Counted from the stretch's first letter, positions 14,567-21,406 are shown. The stretch is 23,869 bases of DNA from Nitrospirota bacterium (GCA_015233485.1 JADFXO010000018.1:1-23869); one strand, 5' to 3'. Program-made: numbers and translations. Notes: a model not told the origin generated them from the letters alone.

Positions 14567-14988
14567 GAGACTATAAAGGGATAGCTGGTGTACTGATAAT
14601 TTTTCTGATTGGCGGCATTGTCGGCGCAATCATCACCCAATATGTGTGCAGTATCAAAATGGAGCATATGCCTCCGGGCGGCCCAATAGGCGGTCCGGGA
14701 CAGATGGCCGATATGATTGTTAAACATATCTCTAAAGACCTGGGACTTGATAATGAGCAGAAAGAGAAATTACGAGTGATAATGAACGAAATGGATAAAA
14801 AAATGGCGATAATTCATAAACAGGTATTTCCGCAGATAAAATTGAGCATTGAAGAGGCGGACAATAGTACTATGTCCATTTTACGTACCGATCAAAAAGA
14901 GGTTTTTAAGACATTTATAGAGCGAAGGAGCGCCTTTGGCCCCTTTAATCAAGAGCAGCACAGACTTTTTTGCCCAAAAAGGAGGTGA
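14563..14988 (+). CDS. Membrane-anchored Spy/CnrX-like periplasmic sensor protein
   Basis: The 141 residues start with a membrane anchor (about 5-27, IAGVLIIFLIGGIVGAIIT). A Met/Pro/Gly linker follows (MEHMPPGGPIGGPGQMADM), then a helical domain: KHISKDLGLDNEQKEKLRVI, then KMAIIHKQVFPQIKLSIEEA, then LRTDQKEVFKTFIERR. The pattern of LGLxxEQxxKLxxI, a long helix and L(T/R)xxQKxxFxxFI is that of the Spy/CpxP/CnrX superfamily (periplasmic heavy-metal sensors or chaperones). In CnrYXH the X protein senses metal and releases the anti-sigma. The Met- and His-containing linker could bind metal. The last 15 residues do not look like the family and follow runs of T and A, so the natural end may differ. 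Confidence 0.8.
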   Translation: MRDYKGIAGVLIIFLIGGIVGAIITQYVCSIKMEHMPPGGPIGGPGQMADMIVKHISKDLGLDNEQKEKLRVIMNEMDKKMAIIHKQVFPQIKLSIEEADNSTMSILRTDQKEVFKTFIERRSAFGPFNQEQHRLFCPKRR

Positions 14989-15071
14989 TTCGCGAGTGTG
15001 TGAAGCAGTATGACAATGTTTGAATAACTGCGTGGTATTTGTTAGGGAATTATAATACAACAAACAGGAGG
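14979..15071 (+). promoter_or_regulatory. Unused strong Shine-Dalgarno, then -10 element and RBS of the EF-hand gene
   Basis: AAGGAGGTGAT (14979-14989) is a near-complete match to the 16S 3' end, yet only tiny frames follow it (GTG at 14996 ends after five codons). Further on, TATAAT (15051-15056) is a perfect -10 without an obvious -35, and AGGAGG (15066-15071) is the ribosome binding site of the EF-hand gene at 15079. Confidence 0.5.
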
Positions 15072-15078
15072 AAACCTA

Positions 15079-15546
15079 ATGGTTTCAGGAGCAACTACAG
15101 GGCCAAGTGCAGCAGATATGGCACAGATGAGTCAGAAGATGTTTAAGGCTATGGACACAAACGGAGATGGTCAAATCTCTAAAGCTGAGATGCAGGCCTC
15201 CAGTGATGAGATGAAGGCCAAGACAGGCAAGCAAGGTCCGAGCGTTGATCAGTTCTTTTCACAGTTCGACACTGATAAAAGCGGCAGCATAAGCCAGAGC
15301 GAATTCGACAGCGCCAATAAGCAGATGATGGATAAGATGAAGGGTATGGCAATGAAGATGGGCGCTAACGGCGGATCCACCATGAATGCCTCAGGCAATA
15401 CCTCTAACGAGGATTCAACGCTGTTACAACTGTTGTCTGATCTCAAAAAAGACTCCGGCAAGCAGCTTAGCGCGTATTCATCTACCTCTGGTGCGGGAAG
15501 CTCGAAAGAGAAGGATGCACAGAAAAGTACCAGTGTCTATGCGTAG
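15079..15546 (+). CDS. EF-hand calcium-binding protein
   Basis: This 155-residue protein has two canonical EF-hand loops: DTNGDGQISKAE (residues 26-37) and DTDKSGSISQSE (64-75). Both have Asp at positions 1 and 3, Gly at 6, a hydrophobic residue at 8 and Glu at 12, so both should bind Ca2+. The second half (80-155) is low complexity, with a Met/Lys helix and Ser/Thr/Gly/Asn-rich segments, and has no recognisable fold. There is no signal peptide or membrane segment, so location is unclear; it could be cytoplasmic or exported by another route. A strong AGGAGG precedes the ATG. It follows the ECF operon by 90 bases with its own -10, so membership in that regulon is not shown. Confidence 0.88.
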   Translation: MVSGATTGPSAADMAQMSQKMFKAMDTNGDGQISKAEMQASSDEMKAKTGKQGPSVDQFFSQFDTDKSGSISQSEFDSANKQMMDKMKGMAMKMGANGGSTMNASGNTSNEDSTLLQLLSDLKKDSGKQLSAYSSTSGAGSSKEKDAQKSTSVYA

Positions 15547-15565
15547 CAGCTAAAGATTTTCGGTA

Positions 15566-15595
15566 AGGGTTGGCAGTGAATGTCCTGTCAACCCT
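15566..15595 (+). terminator. 11-base stem hairpin after the EF-hand gene
   Basis: AGGGTTGGCAG (15566-15576) pairs with CTGTCAACCCT (15585-15595) through one G-T pair and an 8-base loop, about 20 bases after the stop. There is no U-run, so it may be a weak terminator or a transcript-end stabiliser. Confidence 0.5.
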
Positions 15596-15632
15596 GGATT
15601 GACGTACCACTTAAAAGAAAAGGAGCCGCATT

Positions 15633-16253
15633 ATGAGCAGACTGCTTATTTCGTCATCTGTATTAGTAGTTATCGTTCTATTAACTGTCAATCTGACAGC
15701 AAAATCATCAACTGAATCATCCACCGGGAAAATCGTGTTTCTTGGCGACAGCCATATGGCATTTACCGATTGGAATGGCTTGTTTTCCAATGACGACATA
15801 ATAAACCGCGGTATAAATGGCGACGATTCTCAAAGAATATACAATCGCCTTGGGTCTGTAATCAAAGACAACCCGAAAAAGGTTTTTATCATGGTTGGCA
15901 CAAATGATATTTTCAGATGTGTTACCCCCGAAAAATTCATTCAGACCTATGACAATATATTATTCGTCCTGACAAAAAAATTGCCACATGCGGAGATTTA
16001 CGTCATGACTATATTACCTGTTAATCTTGAAAATGACCTCATCTATAACAAGATTGTAGTCTCTTTAAACGAGAAAATCAAACAGGATGTGGAGTATCAT
16101 AAAAATGACAACATAAAGTTTTTGGACATATACGAGTCGTTCACCTCTGCCGGCACATTAAAGTTAAACCCTTCATTTACATTCGACGGCATACATCTGA
16201 CAGACCAGGGATATCTAAATTGGAAACAGCAAATCAGGCCGTATGTGAGGTAA
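15633..16253 (+). CDS. SGNH/GDSL-family hydrolase, exported (copy 1)
   Basis: This 206-residue protein has an N-terminal signal peptide or anchor (residues 4-23). The SGNH blocks are present: block I IVFLGDSHMAF (nucleophile Ser40), block II NRGINGDDS, block III MVGTNDIF with the Gly and Asn of the oxyanion hole, and block V FDGIHLTDQGY with Asp185 and His188 of the triad. Such enzymes are esterases, lipases or carbohydrate acetylesterases; the substrate cannot be read from the sequence. GDSH in place of the common GDSL/GDSI is a family variant. AAGGAG precedes the ATG. A close paralogue follows 47 bases downstream. Confidence 0.92.
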   Translation: MSRLLISSSVLVVIVLLTVNLTAKSSTESSTGKIVFLGDSHMAFTDWNGLFSNDDIINRGINGDDSQRIYNRLGSVIKDNPKKVFIMVGTNDIFRCVTPEKFIQTYDNILFVLTKKLPHAEIYVMTILPVNLENDLIYNKIVVSLNEKIKQDVEYHKNDNIKFLDIYESFTSAGTLKLNPSFTFDGIHLTDQGYLNWKQQIRPYVR

Positions 16254-16287
16254 GCATCGGTTTTTTAATAATGGGATTATTTTAACA

Positions 16288-16353
16288 GAAATGGAGCGCT
16301 ATGCAGAAAAGATGCAAAAGTCTATTGAGGGATTTCATATTGTTAAACATTAA
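16288..16353 (+). pseudogene. Relic of the queH 3' end
   Basis: In the frame starting at 16288 the bases read EMERYAEKMQKSIEG before a TAA at 16351-16353. The C-terminus of queH in this window reads EMERYAGKMKKTIDG (12633-12677). The first 16 aligned bases, CAGAAATGGAGCGCTA, are identical (16286-16301 and 12631-12646). About four fifths of the first 45 match, and the shared AACATTAA continues past the end. No other part of queH is present. It looks like a duplicated or recombined gene end left upstream of the second SGNH gene. Confidence 0.65.
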
Positions 16354-16357
16354 GGTT

Positions 16358-17041
16358 ATGTTTAACTTGGTTGTAGTAACAGTTTTTATTGTCCTGTTGA
16401 GCAGTGTGGCAGTAGCGTCATCCAATGAAAAAATCGTGTTTCTCGGTGACAGCCTGACGGCCTTTGCCGATTGGAATGAGTTGTTTTCCAATGGCAATAT
16501 AATAAACCAGGGCGTAGGCGGCGATACATCCCGTGATATTTACAATCGTCTTGGGGCTGTAATTAATGTCGCCCCGAAAAAGACATCCCGTGATATTTAC
16601 AATCGTCTTGGAGCTGTAATTAATGTCGCCCCGAAAAAGATTTTTATCATGGCCGGCATAAACGATATTATCAAAGGAAAGTCCGTTGAAGATTTAATCC
16701 TGACATATAATAAAATATTAAATGTCCTGATAAACAGACTTCCTAACGTGGAAATATACGTCATGAGTATATTGCCTGTTAATTTTGATGGAGAACCAAC
16801 TGATATATATATGAAATATAGTTTATATATTAATACAAATGTAATTGCGGCAAATGAAAAACTAAAACAAACTGTAGTTCAATATAAAGATAAATATAAG
16901 GTAAAATATTTGGACATATACGGGGCGTTCGTCTATGCGGGCACTATAAAGCTCAACCCTCTGTTTACATACGACGGCATACATTTAACGCGGGAGGGAT
17001 ATGTAAACTGGAAACAGCAAATTAAGAGATATGTGTATTAA
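16358..17041 (+). CDS. SGNH/GDSL-family hydrolase, exported (copy 2, with internal duplication)
   Basis: From ATG 16358 the protein has 227 residues and a good signal peptide (FNLVVVTVFIVLLSSVAVA, cleavage near residue 20). The frame is open to an ATG at 16301, but those codons overlap the queH relic in another frame, so I prefer the later start. SGNH blocks: IVFLGDSLTAF, NQGVGGDTS, MAGINDII (Ile replaces the usual Thr before Asn-Asp) and YDGIHLTREGY. It is clearly a tandem paralogue of copy 1. A 19-residue unit between blocks II and III, starting TSRDIYNRLG, is present twice. Copy 1 has it once. The insertion lies close to the active-site loops and may impair activity. The gene converges on, and overlaps by 4 bases, a small minus-strand gene. 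Confidence 0.88.
   Translation: MFNLVVVTVFIVLLSSVAVASSNEKIVFLGDSLTAFADWNELFSNGNIINQGVGGDTSRDIYNRLGAVINVAPKKTSRDIYNRLGAVINVAPKKIFIMAGINDIIKGKSVEDLILTYNKILNVLINRLPNVEIYVMSILPVNFDGEPTDIYMKYSLYINTNVIAANEKLKQTVVQYKDKYKVKYLDIYGAFVYAGTIKLNPLFTYDGIHLTREGYVNWKQQIKRYVY
16526..16639 (+). repeat. 57-base in-frame tandem duplication inside the second SGNH gene
   Basis: Bases 16526-16582 and 16583-16639 are identical except for one position (GGGGCT against GGAGCT). The unit is 19 codons, so the frame is kept. The near-identity indicates a recent slippage or unequal-exchange event, although an assembly artefact is possible. Confidence 0.95.
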
Positions 17042-17220
17042 CTGCCTTTGGGGCCGCCCTTGTCTTTAAAACTCTGACAGGCCTTGCCCGAGGCATTAAA
17101 GACCTCCTGCGACGGCATCACCTTGGACTTGAAACCCATGAACTTGCAGCCATAGGGAAATCTCCTGTCCCATGTGATAAAAAAATGACTGCATTTAAAA
17201 CAATCTATCCTGTTTGCCAT
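17038..17220 (-). CDS. Small CxxC protein of unknown function
   Basis: From the minus-strand ATG (complement of 17218-17220) the product has 60 residues: MANRIDCFKCSHFFITWDRR at the front, then FPYGCKFMGFKS and ASGKACQSF. Four cysteines (CxxC plus two single) and a nearby His suggest a zinc-ribbon-like or Fe-S microprotein. Similar short D-C-x-x-C-x-H-x-x-x-T-W-D...F-P-x-G-C proteins occur widely in deltaproteobacteria and Nitrospirota, with no known role. The frame is open upstream, but that part comes from a REP-like palindrome, so the internal ATG is the better start. No clear ribosome binding site. A truncated second copy of its 5' end lies at 17915-17986. Confidence 0.7.
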   Translation of the reverse strand: MANRIDCFKCSHFFITWDRRFPYGCKFMGFKSKVMPSQEVFNASGKACQSFKDKGGPKGS

Positions 17221-17280
17221 GAGTTTAACCAAGTTACAATCATAGAAGTAAGCGGTTTTCAAGCCCTTTATCCTTAAAAG

Positions 17281-17309
17281 ACTGGATTCCTGCTTTCGCA
17301 GGAATGACA
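17281..17309 (-). repeat. REP-like palindrome, copy 1
   Basis: On the minus strand it reads TGTCATTCCTGCGAAAGCAG followed by GAATCCAGT: ATTCCTGC pairs with GCAGGAAT around a GAAA loop. It is identical over 29 bases to copy 3 at 22728-22756. Confidence 0.85.
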
Positions 17310-17460
17310 AATAAGGCGTTTACTTGCCCTGTCTTGTCTGTCATTCAGAACTGCGTATAAATAAATGTACACTAACCCCAGTAATAATGTCATGTCTGTC
17401 ATTCAGGAATAATGTCTATCGCCCATACCACATACTCGCGTTTACTTGTCCTGCCTTGTC

Positions 17461-17489
17461 TGTCATTCCCGCGAAAGCGGGAATCCAGT
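17461..17489 (+). repeat. REP-like palindrome, copy 2
   Basis: TGTCATTCCCGCGAAAGCGG followed by GAATCCAGT: ATTCCCGC pairs with GCGGGAAT around GAAA. It differs from copies 1 and 3 by a C-to-T change in one arm and the matching G-to-A change in the other, so pairing is kept. Confidence 0.88.
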
Positions 17490-17529
17490 TCTTTAACATG
17501 CGGGGAAGAGTATTTGGTAATCTCAGCCG

Positions 17530-17844
17530 TCACAGATCAAGTCCTTCCTCTCTGATTTCGTGCATAAGCGGAGAGCGCTCTTGATAAGCCGTGGTGGAAT
17601 AAGGTTTAACATCAAAAAAAGCGCCTGTGTCATCGATAAAACTGACGCAAAGCACTGCCAACCTATCCAGCTCAAGCCACCTGTCCGAAAGCGATTTCAG
17701 AAACACGGCAACATCATAATCGGAATCTTCGCGCTCATCGCCGCGCGCACGCGAACCGAACAACACCACACGGTCAAGCCGCTCGCCATAAATAGCAACA
17801 AGCGCCGCACGAAATTGAGTAAGGATCGGATCAGATGCTACCAT
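17530..17844 (-). CDS. MNT-type nucleotidyltransferase (MntA-like antitoxin fold), orphan
   Basis: This 104-residue protein has the minimal nucleotidyltransferase signature VVLFGSRARGDEREDSDYDVAVFL: GSRARG, then SDYD with the two metal-binding Asp residues, and a possible third Asp in FFDVKPYS. It ends with SPLMHEIREEGLDL, the typical MNT tail. MntA enzymes usually neutralise a HEPN RNase (HepT) by adding AMP units to it. No HEPN gene (RX4-6H motif) flanks it here. It is therefore an orphan, or its toxin lies elsewhere or was lost. Its sequence is somewhat richer in CG-type codons than the neighbouring spacer. The location among repeats fits a mobile cassette. Confidence 0.85.
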   Translation of the reverse strand: MVASDPILTQFRAALVAIYGERLDRVVLFGSRARGDEREDSDYDVAVFLKSLSDRWLELDRLAVLCVSFIDDTGAFFDVKPYSTTAYQERSPLMHEIREEGLDL

Positions 17845-17914
17845 CTGATAATCTTAGCACAAATCGGTCATTTTGTCCAGCGCCAACGTTTAACGAGGGG
17901 TGTTGGAAAGTGTT

Positions 17915-17986
17915 TTATAACGGTTTCATTAATCCATATGTGATAAAAAAATTGCCGCACTTAAAGCAATCTATCCTGTTTGCCAT
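17915..17986 (-). pseudogene. Truncated duplicate of the small CxxC protein gene
   Basis: On the minus strand the frame begins MANRIDCFKCGNFFIT and then departs into YGLMKPL and a stop. The 49 bases at 17938-17986 match 17172-17220 with five differences, and the rest of the gene (the FPYGC and GKAC parts) is missing. It lies about 770 bases from the intact copy, on the other side of the MNT gene. Confidence 0.75.
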
Positions 17987-18090
17987 AGTTGATAGTTGCC
18001 AGTTATATACGAAATCAGTTACACTCTCTGAAGATTATTATGATGCCCTATAAATGATATGCCGTGTCAAATATTTTGGAGGTTTTTTTA

Positions 18091-19446
18091 ATGAAACGTA
18101 CAAAGATAATCTTAGAAGAGAAGGATATTCCCCGCCAGTGGTATAACATTATGGCCGATATGCCCACTCTTCCCAAGCCGCCGCTTCATCCCGTGACCCA
18201 TAAGCCGGTCGGGCCGGACGACCTTGCGGCGATTTTCCCTATGGCACTTATTGAACAGGAGGTCACCCAGGAGCGCTGGATAACTATCCCCGAAGAGGTT
18301 TTAGATATCTATACCATGTGGCGCCCTTCCCCGCTTTACCGCGCCCATAGGCTGGAGAAGGCACTTGCAACACCGGCTAAAATTTATTACAAATATGAGG
18401 GCGTAAGCCCTGCCGGAAGCCATAAGACCAATACATCCATCCCTCAGGCCTATTACAACAAGAAGGCAGGAGTAAGGCGCATAGCCACTGAGACCGGCGC
18501 CGGGCAGTGGGGGGCGGCAATCTCCCTTGCCTGCGTGTTTTTCGGCCTTGAGGTAACCGTCTATATGGTAAAGGTAAGTTATGACCAAAAACCCTACAGG
18601 CGCATATCTATGGAGACATGGGGGGCCTCAGTCCATCCAAGCCCAAGCAATTTGACAAACTCCGGCAGGGCAATTCTTGAACAGGACTCTGAGTGTCCAG
18701 GAAGTCTCGGCATTGCAATCAGCGAGGCCGTCGAGGATGCCGCCACGCACAAGAACACCAATTACGCCCTCGGTTCGGTGTTAAATCATGTCCTGCTTCA
18801 TCAAACAGTTATAGGGCTTGAGCTAAAGAAACAGTTTGAGATTGCCGGTGATTATCCCGACATCGTGATAGCCTGCTGCGGGGGGGGAAGCAACCTCGGC
18901 GGCCTTAGTTTTCCATTCCTCTATGACAAGATACACGGCAAGGACCTCAGGGTCATAGCCGTAGAGCCGGAGTCCTGCCCTACCCTTACCAAGGGAGAGT
19001 TCAGATATGATTATGGCGACACCGCCTGTCTTACCCCGCTCCTTATGATGTACACGCTTGGGCATGACTTCGTTCCGCCCGGGATTCACGCCGGAGGGCT
19101 GCGGTATCACGCCGATTCCTCACTGGTTTCACAGCTTACCCATGACGGCCTTATTGAGGCGCGCGCCTATCACCAGACGGAGGTCTTTACCGCGGCCCTG
19201 TTGTTTGCCAAAAGCGAGGGGATTATCCCCGCCCCGGAGAGTTCGCACGCCATTAAGTGTGCCATAAACGAGGCACTGCGCGCCAAAGAGGAAGGCAAAG
19301 AAAAGACAATCGTGTTTAACCTGAGCGGCCACGGGTACCTTGATTTGACCGCGTACTCAGACTTCCTCGACGGTAAAATAATTGACTGCGCGTATCCGGC
19401 TGATAAGATAAAAGAGGCCCTGTTGCGGCTGCCAACTATCCACTGA
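18091..19446 (+). CDS. trpB: Tryptophan synthase beta chain, type 2
   Basis: TrpB2 condenses indole with L-serine using PLP. The 451 residues are longer than classic TrpB (about 400), and the N-terminal part IPRQWYNIMADMPTLPKPPL is the TrpB2 mark. The PLP lysine lies in SPAGSHKTN (Lys112), the phosphate cradle is CCGGGSNLGG, and GAGQWGAA, YALGSVLNHVLLHQTVIG and PPGIHAGGLRYH are typical. A strong GGAGG with a T-rich spacer precedes the ATG at 18091; the GTG at 18064 upstream is not needed. TrpB2 often lacks the TrpA-contact surface and sits outside the trp operon, as here with selB and moaA. It may serve indole salvage or stand in for TrpB1. Confidence 0.96.
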   Translation: MKRTKIILEEKDIPRQWYNIMADMPTLPKPPLHPVTHKPVGPDDLAAIFPMALIEQEVTQERWITIPEEVLDIYTMWRPSPLYRAHRLEKALATPAKIYYKYEGVSPAGSHKTNTSIPQAYYNKKAGVRRIATETGAGQWGAAISLACVFFGLEVTVYMVKVSYDQKPYRRISMETWGASVHPSPSNLTNSGRAILEQDSECPGSLGIAISEAVEDAATHKNTNYALGSVLNHVLLHQTVIGLELKKQFEIAGDYPDIVIACCGGGSNLGGLSFPFLYDKIHGKDLRVIAVEPESCPTLTKGEFRYDYGDTACLTPLLMMYTLGHDFVPPGIHAGGLRYHADSSLVSQLTHDGLIEARAYHQTEVFTAALLFAKSEGIIPAPESSHAIKCAINEALRAKEEGKEKTIVFNLSGHGYLDLTAYSDFLDGKIIDCAYPADKIKEALLRLPTIH

Positions 19447-19457
19447 TATGAGACAAA

Positions 19458-21347
19458 ATGGCTCCTGATATGAGGCATGTTATCTTAGGAACGGCCGGGC
19501 ACATCGACCACGGCAAAAGCTCCCTTGTCATGGCGCTGACTGGCATAGACCCCGACAGGCTGAAAGAGGAAAAGGAACGAGGGATAACGATTGACCTGGG
19601 GTTTGCAGACCTCCGATACGATGGTCTTACCGTAGGTATTGTGGATGTCCCCGGGCATGAGCGGCTGATTAAAAACATGCTTGCAGGGGCCGGAGGTATT
19701 GACCTCGTCCTGTTTGCCATAGCCGCCGACGAGGGCGTCATGCCCCAGACCAGAGAGCACCTTGCCATCTGCAATCTGCTTGGCATAAAGGCCGGAATTG
19801 TTGCCGTTACGAAGACAGACCTTGTTGAGCCGGATATTGTGGAGGTCGTAGTAGAGGAGATAATAGACTTCGTTGCGGGGACTTTCCTTGAGGGCGCGCC
19901 GATTGTGCCGGTGTCCTCAAAGAGCGGCCATAATATTGATAAACTCAAGGCGCAGATTCAAGCAACTGCCCTTGGGACAGTTCAAAAATCCCCCAATGGC
20001 ATCTTTCGTCTGCCCATTGACAGGGTGTTTACGCTCAAAGGGTTTGGTACTGTGGTAACGGGCACGGCCGTCTCCGGCACTATTTCAGTGGATGACCTTG
20101 TAGAGATTCTCCCTTCAGGGATAAAGACAAGGGTGCGCGGGCTTCACAGCCACAACCAGTCTGTCAAATCAGGCTCTGCCGGGCAGCGCATTGCGGTAAA
20201 TTTGCAGGGTGTCGATAAAGATGATATAAATAGAGGCGACGTCGTGGTGCACTGCGAAACGATTGCCGCTACAGACAGGCTGGATGCCGAAATTAAGCTG
20301 CTAAAAAATGCACAGCCGTTGAAAAACAGGTCAAGCGTTCATCTGCATATCGGTACGTCGGAGACAACTGCCCGCGTGATTCTCCACGTGGTGGAAAGAC
20401 TTAAACCCGGTATGTCTGCCTTTTGCCAGCTGCGCCTTAAATACCCGATTATTGCAATGACTGGCGATAGATTTATAATCAGACGGCTCTCGCCCGTCGA
20501 TACCATAGGCGGCGGCATTATCCTTGATCCAGCACCACCTGCCAGAAGGAGAAAAGACGATACATCCTTTTTTGATATTTATTTAACCCGTGATCTACCG
20601 GCAAAACTTGCTGAGAAAATCAGAGGAAACACCCTTAAAGGTATTCAAAAACAAAAACTCTATGGCTGGGTTGACCATGATACTATAACAATAGACAAGG
20701 CCGTTGAAACCCTGAAACAAAAGGGGTTGATTACTGAAGTAAACGAGACATTATTTCACATGATTTTTATTAATAAATTACACGATGATATAATAGCTAA
20801 CTTGCGGTCATATCATAATAAAAACCCACTTCACTCCGGTATGTCAAAGGAAGAGCTTCGCGGTCTGTTCAAGCAAATCGATGCGAAGATGTTTTTCAAG
20901 ATTCTTAGCTCCTTTAGCGAAACCATTACCGAAAAGGAGCTGATACGTCTAACCGATTTCAGGCCGTCTTTAACGCAAATCGACGAGGGAATAAAAATAA
21001 AAATCATTGAGACGCTGAGGGCATCCGAGTTTCAGCCGCCGTCAAGACAAGACCTTGCCGCCGCTTTTTCGATAAAAGAACAACAGGTCGAGAATATATT
21101 AAAACTTCTCGCTAAAGAAGGACTTTTGGTGAGAATCAACGATTCCATGTATATGGATAAAGGCGCTTATGAAAAAATGATAGGGATTGTCAGAGAATTC
21201 GCAAAGGGAAAGAATGAAATAGCCGTATCTGAGTTCAGGGAAGTTATGGGTACGACAAGAAAATACGCCCTACCCTTCCTGGAATATCTTGACGGGAAAA
21301 AAATCACTATGCGGGTCGGCGATAAAAGAAAGATTTTAGATAAATAA
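19458..21347 (+). CDS. selB: Selenocysteine-specific translation elongation factor
   Basis: SelB carries Sec-tRNA to the ribosome at UGA codons followed by a SECIS hairpin. The 629 residues show the EF-Tu-like GTPase: G1 GHIDHGKS (residues 14-21), G2 RGITIDLGFADL, G3 DVPGHE and G4 TKTD. Beta-barrel domains II and III follow (VFTLKGFGTVVTGT, RLKYPIIAMTGDRFIIR). A long C-terminal part of winged helices (about 380-629, e.g. IGIVREFAKGKNEIAVSEFR) binds the SECIS RNA. The gene is 11 bases after trpB. The ATG at 19470 is an alternative start. Its presence implies a working selenocysteine system, but selA, selC and selD are not in the window. Confidence 0.97.
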   Translation: MAPDMRHVILGTAGHIDHGKSSLVMALTGIDPDRLKEEKERGITIDLGFADLRYDGLTVGIVDVPGHERLIKNMLAGAGGIDLVLFAIAADEGVMPQTREHLAICNLLGIKAGIVAVTKTDLVEPDIVEVVVEEIIDFVAGTFLEGAPIVPVSSKSGHNIDKLKAQIQATALGTVQKSPNGIFRLPIDRVFTLKGFGTVVTGTAVSGTISVDDLVEILPSGIKTRVRGLHSHNQSVKSGSAGQRIAVNLQGVDKDDINRGDVVVHCETIAATDRLDAEIKLLKNAQPLKNRSSVHLHIGTSETTARVILHVVERLKPGMSAFCQLRLKYPIIAMTGDRFIIRRLSPVDTIGGGIILDPAPPARRRKDDTSFFDIYLTRDLPAKLAEKIRGNTLKGIQKQKLYGWVDHDTITIDKAVETLKQKGLITEVNETLFHMIFINKLHDDIIANLRSYHNKNPLHSGMSKEELRGLFKQIDAKMFFKILSSFSETITEKELIRLTDFRPSLTQIDEGIKIKIIETLRASEFQPPSRQDLAAAFSIKEQQVENILKLLAKEGLLVRINDSMYMDKGAYEKMIGIVREFAKGKNEIAVSEFREVMGTTRKYALPFLEYLDGKKITMRVGDKRKILDK

Positions 21348-21406
21348 TGATATTAAGCACGGGAATAAATCCCCGTGGCCAAAGGCACCGGAGGGGCACT
21401 AAGAGT
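21347..21406 (+). promoter_or_regulatory. moaA leader with duplicated start context and a small hairpin
   Basis: ATGATATTAA occurs at 21347-21356, overlapping the selB stop, and again at 21407-21416, in the same frame 20 codons apart. Between them CACGGG (21358-21363) can pair with CCCGTG (21372-21377), and CCGGAGGGG near 21389 supplies a Shine-Dalgarno for the second start. Confidence 0.45.

Larger units (their letters stand above)
17221..17529. repeat. Gene-free, repeat-rich spacer
   Basis: I see no credible gene in these 309 bases. They hold two REP-like palindromes (17281-17309 and 17461-17489), a 31-base direct repeat (17316-17346 and 17438-17468, two mismatches) and several further TGTCATTC cores (near 17338 and 17394), which look like decayed copies of the palindrome arm. 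Confidence 0.8.

Noticed and set aside
14986..15000. Possible selenocysteine readthrough of the TGA ending the Spy-like gene
   Set aside because: A second TGA follows after four codons and no SECIS-like hairpin is evident.
16301..16357. Earlier ATG of the second SGNH gene
   Set aside because: These 19 codons overlap the queH relic in a different frame and place a charged stretch before the signal peptide; the ATG at 16358 gives a normal exported protein.
17324..17584. Plus-strand open frame of 86 codons
   Set aside because: It contains SVIPAKAGIQF, the translation of the REP-like palindrome, no ribosome binding site and no family resemblance; it is repeat-derived.
17883..17906. Integron attC-like site (CCAAC ... 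GTTGG)
   Set aside because: Only a five-base stem, without the full paired core sites or bulged bases of attC.
17835..18053. 72-codon plus-strand frame before trpB
   Set aside because: It overlaps the truncated CxxC gene copy in antisense and has no recognisable content.
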